Origin: G965215055 sp965215055
Lineage (GTDB): Bacteria; Pseudomonadota; Gammaproteobacteria; UBA4575
DNA: 64,000 bases
Assembly: GCA_965215055.1 (NCBI GenBank)
Contig: OZ244046.1
Coordinates: 1,612,001 to 1,676,000 of the forward strand
Reading direction: 5' to 3'
Shown here: positions 9,791-16,186 of the stretch, piece by piece
How positions within the stretch are numbered: the first letter of the stretch is position 1
How the letters are laid out: every line of letters starts with the position of its first letter
The notes under the pieces: model-generated
What the model was told of the DNA's origin: nothing
Database searches by the model: none
The model's input: only the letters and a program-made list of their open reading frames with translations
Translations under genes and position numbers: made by a program

Positions 9791-11983
9791 TCAGTTGGAG
9801 GTAATCAGTTCGCGATACAGGCCTTCTTCCTCAATCAGGGCTTTATGTGTGCCGCGCTGGGCAATATTCCCATGATCGAGCACGATGATTTCATCAGCAT
9901 CCCGAATCGTGGTGATACGATGGGCGATGATCAGACAGGTGGCGCCTCGTTGCCGCAGACGATCGTCGATCTCAAGCTCGGTCACCGGGTCTAATGCGGC
10001 CGTCGCTTCGTCGAGCACCAGCACGGCAGGATCGGAAGCGAGTGCGCGAGCAATTTCCAGACGTTGCCGCTGCCCACCACTGAAATTCAGTCCGTTTTCA
10101 CTGACCGCGGTGTTCAGTTTGCCGGGCCGGGACATGACTACGTCATGCACAGCAGCATCGCGCAGAGCCTGGGCCATATCGAATTCCGAAACGGTTGAAT
10201 CCCAGAGAGTAATGTTGTCCTGGACGCTGGCTTGGAACAGGACAACTTCCTGGTCTACGTAGGACACGAGTTCGGCAAAGTGAGCAGGTGAAATTTCCTG
10301 AAGGTCATAGCCGTCAATCCGTACGGTCCCGGACCATGGCGTCAGCAGTCCGCAAACCAGCTTGGCAATAGTAGACTTGCCACTTCCGGAACCTCCGACC
10401 AGGGCCACGCGTTGCCCGGGCTGTACCGACAGGCTGAAATTCTTGATCAAGGGTGGCTCCTGGGCATTGTAGCCGTAGGTAATGTTGTCGATAACGAGAT
10501 GCCCACGGGCCATCGGCAGTTCTTTCGGTTTGTGATCCGTCATGCCCTGGGCGGTACGCGGGTCGGGTACATAGTTCATGACGTCGTCGAGTCGGGCGAT
10601 ATCGCCTTTGATAGTCTGGATGTTGGCACCGAACTGCACCAGCCCTGTGATCGGTTGGGTGAAACGATGGGTCAGAGTTTGAAAGGCGACCAGCCCACCA
10701 ATAGTAAGCGCACCTTCAAGGATGCGCAGACCGCCAACTCCGAGTACGGCAACCGTGGTAAGCGAGGAAAGCAGCGGCGGCACCACGTTCAGGAGGTTCG
10801 TGAGCATCCCCAATTCCTGCTGAGCGACGAGGGAGTTGGCGTGAATGCCTGACCAGCGGGTGAAAAATTCGCCTTCGCTGCCGTTGGCTTTCAGAGTCTC
10901 AATCATCCGAATACCGTTGATGGAAGCTCCAGCAAGCTTGCCGTGCTCCTTGAGCAGGCGTCGATTGGAATGCTCCCGGGCGCGGGAGACGAACCGCAAT
11001 GCCAGCAGGTTGAGGACGACCATGGCGAGTGCGACCAGCGTCAGTACCACGTCGTAGGAGAGCATAACCAACCCAAAAAATAACATGGTTAAAACGTTGA
11101 TCATGTTGGTTGCGAGGTCACCTGCGATCAATCGCGCAACTTTATCGTTTGACATGACTCGGGCTGCAATATCGCCAGCGAAGCGCTGGCTGAAAAATTC
11201 CATCGGCAGTGTCACCACGTGCCAGAAGAAGCGAGAGGTCGTGACGAGGGAAAGCTTGGTCTCCATCCGGGCCAGGCAGATTTGCTGCAGCCAGGTCAAG
11301 GCAGCCTGCATGATGGCTGCCGTTCCCAGCCCAACCAGGAGCGCGACTACCCAGTATCCGCTCCTCTGGATCATGACCTCGTCCACGAACACCTTGATGA
11401 AAGTTGGCACGGCGAGACCGGGAATAACCAGTATCAGGGTTGCCAGCACGACGAAAGACAATGCTACTCGCGCTTTGCCGAGACGGGTGCGTAAGCCGCT
11501 TGTAACGCCCGGTTGTTTGGCGTTGCGACGGAACTCAGGCCCTGGTTGAAAGCCGAGACAAATACCCGTAAAGCTTTCATCAAATTCTTCCAGGGAAATT
11601 TTCTGGAAACCTTCACCCGGGTCGTTGATATAGACGGAGTTACCTTTGATTCCTTCAACCACAATGAAATGGTTGAATTTCCAAAAGATGATCATGGGGA
11701 AAGGAAGATCGAACAAGCGCATAGGTTCGCGTCGGAAACCCTGGGCAAAGAGTCCGTATTCGCGTGCCGCCCGCAGTACGTTGACCGCCTTGCTGCCGTC
11801 ACGCGAGACACCACAGCGCACCCGCAACTCCTCCAACGGGACCCAGCGGCCGTAATGAGCGAGGATCATACCAAGGCAGGCGGCACCACATTCGGTTGCT
11901 TCCATCTGCAGGATGGTTGGTACCCGTCTCCGCCCGCCCCGGTGGTGGTTCAGGTTAGGTCGAAACTCAGGGGTTTCGCTCAC
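9791..11983 (-). CDS. NHLM-type C39 peptidase / ABC exporter (double-glycine leader protease)
   Basis: 730 residues, GTG start overlapping the HlyD stop (GTGA). The N-terminal C39 papain-like peptidase has catalytic Cys32 in QMEATECGAACLGM, His105 in KFNHFIVVEG and Asp121 in YINDPGEGF. It should therefore cut after Gly-Gly and export the core. Six membrane helices and an ATPase domain follow: GGSGSGKSTIAKL, LNFSGGQRQRLEIARAL and VLVLDEATAALDP. The substrate leaders encoded at 14.4-16.0 kb end in a textbook double-glycine motif, so this is very probably their maturation protease and transporter. No catalytic residue is missing. Confidence 0.95.
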   Translation of the reverse strand: MSETPEFRPNLNHHRGGRRRVPTILQMEATECGAACLGMILAHYGRWVPLEELRVRCGVSRDGSKAVNVLRAAREYGLFAQGFRREPMRLFDLPFPMIIFWKFNHFIVVEGIKGNSVYINDPGEGFQKISLEEFDESFTGICLGFQPGPEFRRNAKQPGVTSGLRTRLGKARVALSFVVLATLILVIPGLAVPTFIKVFVDEVMIQRSGYWVVALLVGLGTAAIMQAALTWLQQICLARMETKLSLVTTSRFFWHVVTLPMEFFSQRFAGDIAARVMSNDKVARLIAGDLATNMINVLTMLFFGLVMLSYDVVLTLVALAMVVLNLLALRFVSRAREHSNRRLLKEHGKLAGASINGIRMIETLKANGSEGEFFTRWSGIHANSLVAQQELGMLTNLLNVVPPLLSSLTTVAVLGVGGLRILEGALTIGGLVAFQTLTHRFTQPITGLVQFGANIQTIKGDIARLDDVMNYVPDPRTAQGMTDHKPKELPMARGHLVIDNITYGYNAQEPPLIKNFSLSVQPGQRVALVGGSGSGKSTIAKLVCGLLTPWSGTVRIDGYDLQEISPAHFAELVSYVDQEVVLFQASVQDNITLWDSTVSEFDMAQALRDAAVHDVVMSRPGKLNTAVSENGLNFSGGQRQRLEIARALASDPAVLVLDEATAALDPVTELEIDDRLRQRGATCLIIAHRITTIRDADEIIVLDHGNIAQRGTHKALIEEEGLYRELITSN

Positions 11984-13227
11984 AGTCCGAAAATCTTGTT
12001 GATCAAAGGTACAACAAGGGCAATGGGGGGTTGCTTGGAAACTTCGATCTCGACATTGGCCAGCGTACCGGTGGTCAGCGTTACGTCGCTGGCCTTCGGT
12101 GAGGTCCAGGTGTATCCGCTCACGGTTGACGGATCTGGTATGAGAGTAATACGGCTCTCGTAGGGTGGTCCACCGCGGGAAAGGATCTGGGCCAACTCCC
12201 GATTCTGGAGGGCTGCAATCATGCCTTCAATACTGGCGGGAAAATCAGAAATAGTTTTGACTGTACCGATCATAGCGCCATATTTTTCGCGGCGTACCGA
12301 AGTTGGCGACACCAGGGCCTTCATACCTGCCTCAATCCGTTTACCTTCGGTGGGCGGTACGTACACCAGCACCTCGAATCCTTCCCCGCCGGCCTCAATA
12401 CTGAGTATGGGTTGTCCGGCAGGGAGTAGAGAGCCGATGGTTGCTTTGATTTCGATCACCCGTCCAGAGGACGGCGCCAGTATCCGGTTGGTTCCCAGCG
12501 AGGTTTTGAGCCGATTCACCTCGTTCTGTGCGGCCTGCAGTTGCAGTTCCGCTTCAGTGACAAGAGCCTTGAGGTTGTTGCGGCGGCGCAGTTCCTGGGA
12601 CTCCAGATCGTCTCGTCGCCGCATAATGTCCAGCAGTTCGCGCTGGGCCCGGTCAAAGGTTTGCTGGCTGCGTTCTACGGTCACCCGTGTGACCGTATGA
12701 TCTTCAAAAAGTTTTTGATGGTCTTTCAGACGTTTACTGGCTGCCTCCAGTGAGCGTTGTGCGTTATTTTCCAGCAGTGCTAATCGGTCACGCTGGCGTA
12801 CAATATTCTGTTCAACCAGAGCGTTCTCCTTTTCCATTGCTACCTTGCGTTCATCCAGTGCCCGTGTCCTTTCCGTTACAGTCAGGCGCGCGTTTCGATA
12901 GATTTCTTGCGTCTCCTGGTGCACAATCTCGGCTACCAGTTCATCTTTTTCGACCATGTCGCCGACGGTAGGGATGATCCGGGCTAACGAGCCGCTGCCT
13001 GAGGGTACCGCGTCGATGACTCGTCCGCCCCGGGTCAGGAAAATGCCGTCGGCGTCTACAAAAGTTGAAACCTCTCCAAGAGCTGACCAGGTCACGACGG
13101 TGGCTGCAGCCACTGTCAACATGGCAAGCACCAGCCATGACTTGGATGTAGTTACAGTGAGCGCACGGTCCAGTTGTTCGGGTGTTTCCAGTTTCTTCAG
13201 CGCTTCTTTGCGGAAAAGCTGTGTCAT
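11980..13227 (-). CDS. HlyD-family periplasmic adaptor of the NHLM secretion system
   Basis: 415 residues. A short cytoplasmic N-terminus is followed by one membrane helix (SWLVLAMLTVAAATVVTWSA), then a half-lipoyl domain (GDMVEKDELVAEIVH), a long coiled coil (~residues 115-245, rich in E/R/Q) and a second lipoyl/barrel region (NRILAPSSGRVIEI). The length and the tail ending in VVPLINKIFGL fit the NHLM bacteriocin secretion protein family. It should bridge the inner-membrane ABC pair and the TolC-like channel. It is the first gene of the - strand export operon HlyD / C39-ABC / ABC, with overlapping or nearly touching cistrons. I see no strong Shine-Dalgarno sequence before the ATG. Confidence 0.92.
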   Translation of the reverse strand: MTQLFRKEALKKLETPEQLDRALTVTTSKSWLVLAMLTVAAATVVTWSALGEVSTFVDADGIFLTRGGRVIDAVPSGSGSLARIIPTVGDMVEKDELVAEIVHQETQEIYRNARLTVTERTRALDERKVAMEKENALVEQNIVRQRDRLALLENNAQRSLEAASKRLKDHQKLFEDHTVTRVTVERSQQTFDRAQRELLDIMRRRDDLESQELRRRNNLKALVTEAELQLQAAQNEVNRLKTSLGTNRILAPSSGRVIEIKATIGSLLPAGQPILSIEAGGEGFEVLVYVPPTEGKRIEAGMKALVSPTSVRREKYGAMIGTVKTISDFPASIEGMIAALQNRELAQILSRGGPPYESRITLIPDPSTVSGYTWTSPKASDVTLTTGTLANVEIEVSKQPPIALVVPLINKIFGL

Positions 13228-13451
13228 GCGCGGGGTTTACTCTTGTAGTTGCGGGGCGGGCGGCTGTCTAAAAGACTTGGTTCATTCGCGAAAATACGAT
13301 ATGCGGCATCGAGAATATACTTTTACCCTCGCATTTTCCACGTTAATAGTAAATAAGCAAGCTTTAGCAAGTGCAATCTTACTATTTTCTGCCGACAGGA
13401 TGCGGATTAATGGCGATATCAAACTGCCAAACTTTGTATAATTGAGTACCT
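13228..13451. other. Divergent intergenic region
   Basis: This 224-bp, AT-rich spacer separates the exporter operon (- strand) from a secreted hydrolase gene (+ strand). It must hold both promoters. I cannot pick out convincing -35/-10 pairs by eye. Confidence 0.4.
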
Positions 13452-14387
13452 ATGAAAAGAAGATATGCTTTTGCAAAGGTGGCAGGGATTGCCGCCGCGT
13501 TTCTCCTGTTCAACCAGGCCTGCGCCACGGGTATAAATAACGACACCAAGGCATTTACTCCGATAGCAGAAATGTCCTCGCGAGACTGGAATGATGCAGA
13601 GGAATTGCAACGGGTCTGGCAGGCCGCCCTGGTCAGGATTCCGGAAGGTAAGGATAAGTATCTGGCAGCAACAATGGCAACGTTGAATGAACAGAACATA
13701 AATCAGGCTGCCAGGTATCCGACCGTCATCTACCTGCATGGATGTACGGGAGTATGGGAAGGCACGTATACCAGAATTGATCTGCTGGCAAGAAATGGTT
13801 ATGCAGTCATCGCGCCGGTCAGTTTTGCAAGAAAAAAATATCCAAAGTCATGTGAACCGGAAACCAGGCGGGCAGGTTTTTACCGTGGCACGTTGAAAAT
13901 GCGCCAGTACGATGCGGATTATGCAATTAAAAAGGCAAAAGCGCTTCCCTGGGTTGACTCCGGTAACGTGTTTCTGATGGGTTTCAGCCAGGGCGGTATT
14001 GTCACGGCAACGCTTGCCTCAACGTCCGGGCATACGTCGCTGCGTGCCCGAATCGTCGAGGGCTGGACGTGTCATGCTGGATGGAGTGAATATAAGGGTG
14101 TCAATGCGCCTGAATCAGAACCCGTACTCACCCTGGTAGGTGTAAATGACCCCTGGTTTCAGAATCCGTGGACAAGAGGTGACTGTTCGAGCTGGGTGAA
14201 CGGGGATAATGGAAGTATGTCCATTATTTATACAGACGATCCTTCGGACCGCCAGCATGCATCAATGAAACGCAGGGGAGTACAGAGGAAAGTGCCGGAT
14301 GAGTATCTGAGTCATCAGCATTCATTGCTGGAAAGCACAAAGGTACAGGAAGCTGTACTACAGTTTTTGCGCGCACATACGCAATAG
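13452..14387 (+). CDS. Secreted alpha/beta hydrolase (dienelactone-hydrolase-like)
   Basis: 311 residues with a signal peptide (MKRRYAFAKVAGIAAAFLLF, cleavage near ACATG). The fold signature is clear: oxyanion-type YLHGCTG, nucleophile elbow MGFSQGG with the catalytic Ser, an acid in TLVGVNDPWF and a His in HQHSLL near the end. Several cysteines suggest periplasmic disulfides. The substrate is unknown. It sits between the exporter operon and the precursor array but on the opposite strand to both, so a role in the peptide system is possible but unsupported. The 3-prime end converges on the last precursor gene with only 66 bp between. Confidence 0.8.
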   Translation: MKRRYAFAKVAGIAAAFLLFNQACATGINNDTKAFTPIAEMSSRDWNDAEELQRVWQAALVRIPEGKDKYLAATMATLNEQNINQAARYPTVIYLHGCTGVWEGTYTRIDLLARNGYAVIAPVSFARKKYPKSCEPETRRAGFYRGTLKMRQYDADYAIKKAKALPWVDSGNVFLMGFSQGGIVTATLASTSGHTSLRARIVEGWTCHAGWSEYKGVNAPESEPVLTLVGVNDPWFQNPWTRGDCSSWVNGDNGSMSIIYTDDPSDRQHASMKRRGVQRKVPDEYLSHQHSLLESTKVQEAVLQFLRAHTQ

Positions 14388-14453
14388 TCAGTCTTCAGAG
14401 TGCTCCGTGAATGAAAAACTCACCGCGGATTGAGTAACAGGTAGTCTCTTCTG

Positions 14454-14657
14454 TCAAAAACTGTCCGGTGGTAAGTTCGGATACTTTTGTCTAAAGCTCT
14501 CGAGCCTCTCGTACTTGTCGGGGTCGCTGCTGGTGCCGCCGGAAACCTCTTCCATCTCGGTGTCATCTACGGAACGGTTTTCCTTGTCCGTCTCGGTGTG
14601 CGTGTCCTGTTTACCTTTCACTTTTTCCGTCTGCGGGGTTTTCGTTTGCTCACTCAT
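14454..14657 (-). CDS. Double-glycine RiPP precursor peptide, copy 6
   Basis: 67 residues: the shared 41-residue leader (MSEQTKTPQTEKVKG... to SVDDTEMEEVSGG) plus the longest core, 26 residues, starting TSSDPDKYERLESF and ending KYPNLPPDSF. The leader end fits C39 substrates exactly: V-12, E-8, M-7, V-4, G-2, G-1. The core has no Cys, three aromatic Tyr/Phe-Lys clusters and five Ser/Thr. The stop codon of copy 5 (TAA) runs straight into this gene's ribosome-binding site (TAAGGAGGTG), so it is co-translated with copy 5. It is the last gene of the array. The core lacks the HKLPDGSGS tail of copies 1 and 3. Confidence 0.85.
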   Translation of the reverse strand: MSEQTKTPQTEKVKGKQDTHTETDKENRSVDDTEMEEVSGGTSSDPDKYERLESFRQKYPNLPPDSF

Positions 14658-14672
14658 TTGGTTGTCACCTCC

Positions 14673-14858
14673 TTACGCATCATTACGCAGCTTTTCGAGC
14701 TGCTCGTGGTACTGGTCCTCGTAATCGCTAGTAGTGCCGCCGGAAACCTTTTCTATCTCAGTGTCATCTACGGAACGGTTTTCCTTGTCCGTCTCGGTGT
14801 GTGTGTCCTGTTTGCCTTTCGCCTTTTCCACCTGCGGGGTTTTCGTTTGTTCACTCAT
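14673..14858 (-). CDS. Double-glycine RiPP precursor peptide, copy 5
   Basis: 61 residues: a 41-residue leader with small changes (TPQVEKAKG, TEIEKVSGG) plus a 20-residue core, TTSDYEDQYH followed by EQLEKLRNDA. The core is Cys-free, strongly charged and probably helical in its second half. The C39 motif is V-12, E-8, I-7, V-4, G-2, G-1. It is preceded by the repeated block TGGAATCATGGTTTAC and an AGGAGGC-type ribosome-binding site. It is only 15 bp from copy 6. Confidence 0.85.
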   Translation of the reverse strand: MSEQTKTPQVEKAKGKQDTHTETDKENRSVDDTEIEKVSGGTTSDYEDQYHEQLEKLRNDA

Positions 14859-14983
14859 TTTTGTCGCCTCCTCAGGTAAACCATGATTCCATACATTCTT
14901 CCCGGCAGTTACGCAGTGCCACGATCAGGTGTCGGAAAAGTATTACTCTCCGAAACCGTTTCTGACACGTCTGGAAGTTTGTG

Positions 14984-15148
14984 TTACCGGGGGTGCCGGG
15001 GGTACCGATCGTGATCGCCTCTGCAGCCGCCGGAAACCTTTTCCATCTCAGTGTCATCTACGGAACGGTTTTCCTTGTCCGTCTCGGCGTACGTGTCCCG
15101 TTCGCCTTTCACTTTTTCCGTCTGTGGGGGTTTCGTTTGCTCACCCAT
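14984..15148 (-). CDS. Double-glycine RiPP precursor peptide, copy 4, core shortened by an in-frame insertion with a stop
   Basis: 54 residues: a 41-residue leader (variant MGEQTKPPQTEKVKGERDTY...) and a 13-residue core, CRGDHDRYPRHPR. It holds the only cysteine among the cores, directly after Gly-Gly. Compared with copy 3, an 18-nt in-frame insertion (about 14984-15001, GGCACCCCC-like repeats) follows the DHDRY codons and ends in TAA. Beyond it the frame continues as HKLPDVSETVSESN..., the expected tail. The gene therefore makes either a new short peptide or a damaged one. The leader and ribosome-binding site are intact, so it is probably still translated. Confidence 0.75.
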   Translation of the reverse strand: MGEQTKPPQTEKVKGERDTYAETDKENRSVDDTEMEKVSGGCRGDHDRYPRHPR

Positions 15149-15230
15149 TTTTGTCACCTCCTCAAGTAAACCATGATTCCATACACTTTGCCCGGCGGTT
15201 ACGCAGTGCCGCGATCAGGTGTCGGAAGTA

Positions 15231-15425
15231 TTACTCTCCGACACCGCTTCCTGACCCGTCCGGAAGCTGGTGGTATCGGTCGTAATCGCTCGGCTTAGCA
15301 GTGCCGCCGGAAACCTCTTCCATCTCAGTGTCATCTACAGAACGATTTTCCTTGTCCGCCTCGGCGTGCGTGTCCCGTTCGCCTTTCACCTTTTCCGTCT
15401 GTGGGGTTTTCGTTTGCTCACTCAT
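15231..15425 (-). CDS. Double-glycine RiPP precursor peptide, copy 3
   Basis: 64 residues: a 41-residue leader ending DDTEMEEVSGG and a 23-residue core, TAKPSDYDRYHQ followed by LPDGSGSGVGE. The core shares the DYDxxHxLPDGSGS pattern with copy 1, probably the ancestral form. There is no Cys. Ser/Thr sit at the core start and in the GSGSG tail, where a LanM-type enzyme could act. The repeated block TGGAATCATGGTTTAC and the AGGAGGTAAC ribosome-binding site precede the ATG. Confidence 0.87.
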   Translation of the reverse strand: MSEQTKTPQTEKVKGERDTHAEADKENRSVDDTEMEEVSGGTAKPSDYDRYHQLPDGSGSGVGE

Positions 15426-15509
15426 TTTTGTTACCTCCTCAAGTAAACCATGATTCCATATACTCTGCCCGGCGGTTACCTAGCGCCGCGATAAAGTGTC
15501 GGAAAAGTA

Positions 15510-15581
15510 TTACTCTCCGAAACCGCTTCCTGACCCGTCTGGAAGTTTGTTGGCACCGCCGGAAACCTCTTCCATCTCAGT
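15510..15581 (-). pseudogene. Headless precursor remnant (end of leader plus core)
   Basis: In a frame different from copy 2, this segment encodes TEMEEVSGG followed by the core ANKLPDGSGSGFGE and a stop. It has no start codon or ribosome-binding site of its own, and the stop of copy 2 overlaps its first codons. It is the original 3-prime half of copy 2, displaced by a 49-bp tandem duplication. It shows what the copy 2 core probably was before the event. Ribosomal frameshifting could in principle still reach it, but I see no slippery site. Confidence 0.75.
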
Positions 15582-15744
15582 CTGGCCAAGGTGTACGCCA
15601 CCCGGCTGGAAGTTTGTTGGCGCCGCCGGAAACCTTTTCCATCTCAGTGTCATCTACGGAACGGTTTTCCTTGTCCGTCTCGGTGTGCGTGTCCTGTTCG
15701 TCTTTCACTTTTTCCGTCTGCGGGGTTTTCGTTTGCTCACTCAT
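15577..15744 (-). CDS. Double-glycine RiPP precursor peptide, copy 2, rearranged core
   Basis: 55 residues: a 41-residue leader (variant VKDEQDTHTET, DDTEMEKVSGG) and a 14-residue core, ANKLPAGWRTPWPD. An in-frame ATG lies 63 nt upstream, but the start at MSEQ is chosen because it matches all other copies and has an AGGAGGTAAC ribosome-binding site. The first six core residues match the remnant immediately downstream (ANKLPD). The rest, rich in Trp and Pro, comes from an 18-nt filler (15582-15599) identical to part of thiE, read in another frame. It is the only core with tryptophan. Confidence 0.83.
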   Translation of the reverse strand: MSEQTKTPQTEKVKDEQDTHTETDKENRSVDDTEMEKVSGGANKLPAGWRTPWPD

Positions 15745-15831
15745 TTTTGTTACCTCCTCAAGTAAACCATGATTCCATACACTCTGCCCGGCGTTACGCA
15801 GCGCCACGATCAGGTGTCGAAAAATATTACT

Positions 15832-16032
15832 CTACACTACCTCTACGTCACTGCTTCCTGACCCGTCTGGAAGTTTGTGGAACAGGTCGTAGTCGTCCTT
15901 GGGGTTGGCACCGCCGGAAATCTCTTCCATCTCAGTGTCATCTATGGAACGGTTTTCCTTGTTCGTCTCGGCGTGCGTGTCCCGTTCGCCTTTCATCTTT
16001 TCCATCTGCGGGATTTTCGTTTGTTCACTCAT
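15832..16032 (-). CDS. Double-glycine RiPP precursor peptide, copy 1 (promoter-proximal)
   Basis: 66 residues: the most divergent leader (MSEQTKIPQMEKMKG..., SIDDTEMEEISGG) and a 25-residue core, ANPKDDYDLFHK followed by LPDGSGSSDVEVV. It is Cys-free and acidic. The C39 motif is I-12, E-8, M-7, I-4, G-2, G-1. An in-frame ATG 36 nt upstream is less likely because GAGGAGGTGACAAC lies just before MSEQ. It is the first gene of the array, downstream of a good sigma-70-type promoter and a pair of direct repeats. Its 5-prime flank differs from those of the other copies, which repeat one another. Confidence 0.86.
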   Translation of the reverse strand: MSEQTKIPQMEKMKGERDTHAETNKENRSIDDTEMEEISGGANPKDDYDLFHKLPDGSGSSDVEVV

Positions 16033-16095
16033 TGTAGTTGTCACCTCCTCATTCCGTACATTCTGCATAGTGTATGGGTTAGACTATCTCGTTTA

Positions 16096-16123
16096 GTATT
16101 ATTTATACTTTCAAGTTTGTCAA
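16096..16123 (-). promoter_or_regulatory. Predicted sigma-70-type promoter of the precursor array
   Basis: On the - strand, TTGACA (16118-16123) is followed after 16 bp by TAATAC (16096-16101), within a run that also offers overlapping TATAAA/ATAATA hexamers. The -10 is about 63 bp before the copy 1 ATG. It is the best promoter match near the array and no other gene lies between. Confidence 0.6.
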
Positions 16124-16137
16124 AGTGCCAACGTCAA

Positions 16138-16178
16138 TTATATTAATCCTATATAAGTTATATTAACCCTGTATACAG
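16138..16178 (-). promoter_or_regulatory. Direct repeats and palindrome upstream of the array promoter
   Basis: Two 12-bp direct repeats, TTATATTAATCC (16138-16149) and TTATATTAACCC (16158-16169), differ at one base and start exactly 20 bp apart. The nearer one is 14 bp upstream of the -35 hexamer. A perfect 10-bp palindrome CTGTATACAG (16169-16178) adjoins the far repeat. Spacing of about two helical turns next to a -35 suits a dimeric activator of the LytTR/ComE kind, but no such regulator is visible in the window, so this is inference. Confidence 0.4.
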
Positions 16179-16186
16179 TGCAATAT

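Larger units (their letters stand above)
14457..16036 (-). repeat. Tandem array of precursor-peptide units
   Basis: Six leader-coding units are spaced 288, 319, 277, 290 and 201 bp start to start. The ~123-bp leader sequence and the 5-prime block TGGAATCATGGTTTAC plus AGGAGGT are almost invariant. The core-coding parts diverge sharply right after the Gly-Gly codons. The pattern is recent expansion by duplication with the leader conserved and the core varied. It is not CRISPR: the units are long, coding and lack short spacers. Confidence 0.9.

Noticed and set aside
13452..14387. Secreted hydrolase as immunity or processing enzyme of the RiPP system
   Set aside because: It is on the opposite strand to both neighbouring operons and is a general dienelactone-hydrolase-like enzyme; position alone is not enough.
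14457..16036. Regularly repeated array as a CRISPR
   Set aside because: The repeat units are 200-320 bp, encode peptide leaders with ribosome-binding sites, and there are no short uniform spacers or cas genes.
14487..16146. Hydrophobic + strand ORFs across the precursor array
   Set aside because: They are mirror images of the leader-coding repeats; the - strand has consistent starts, ribosome-binding sites and the C39 motif.
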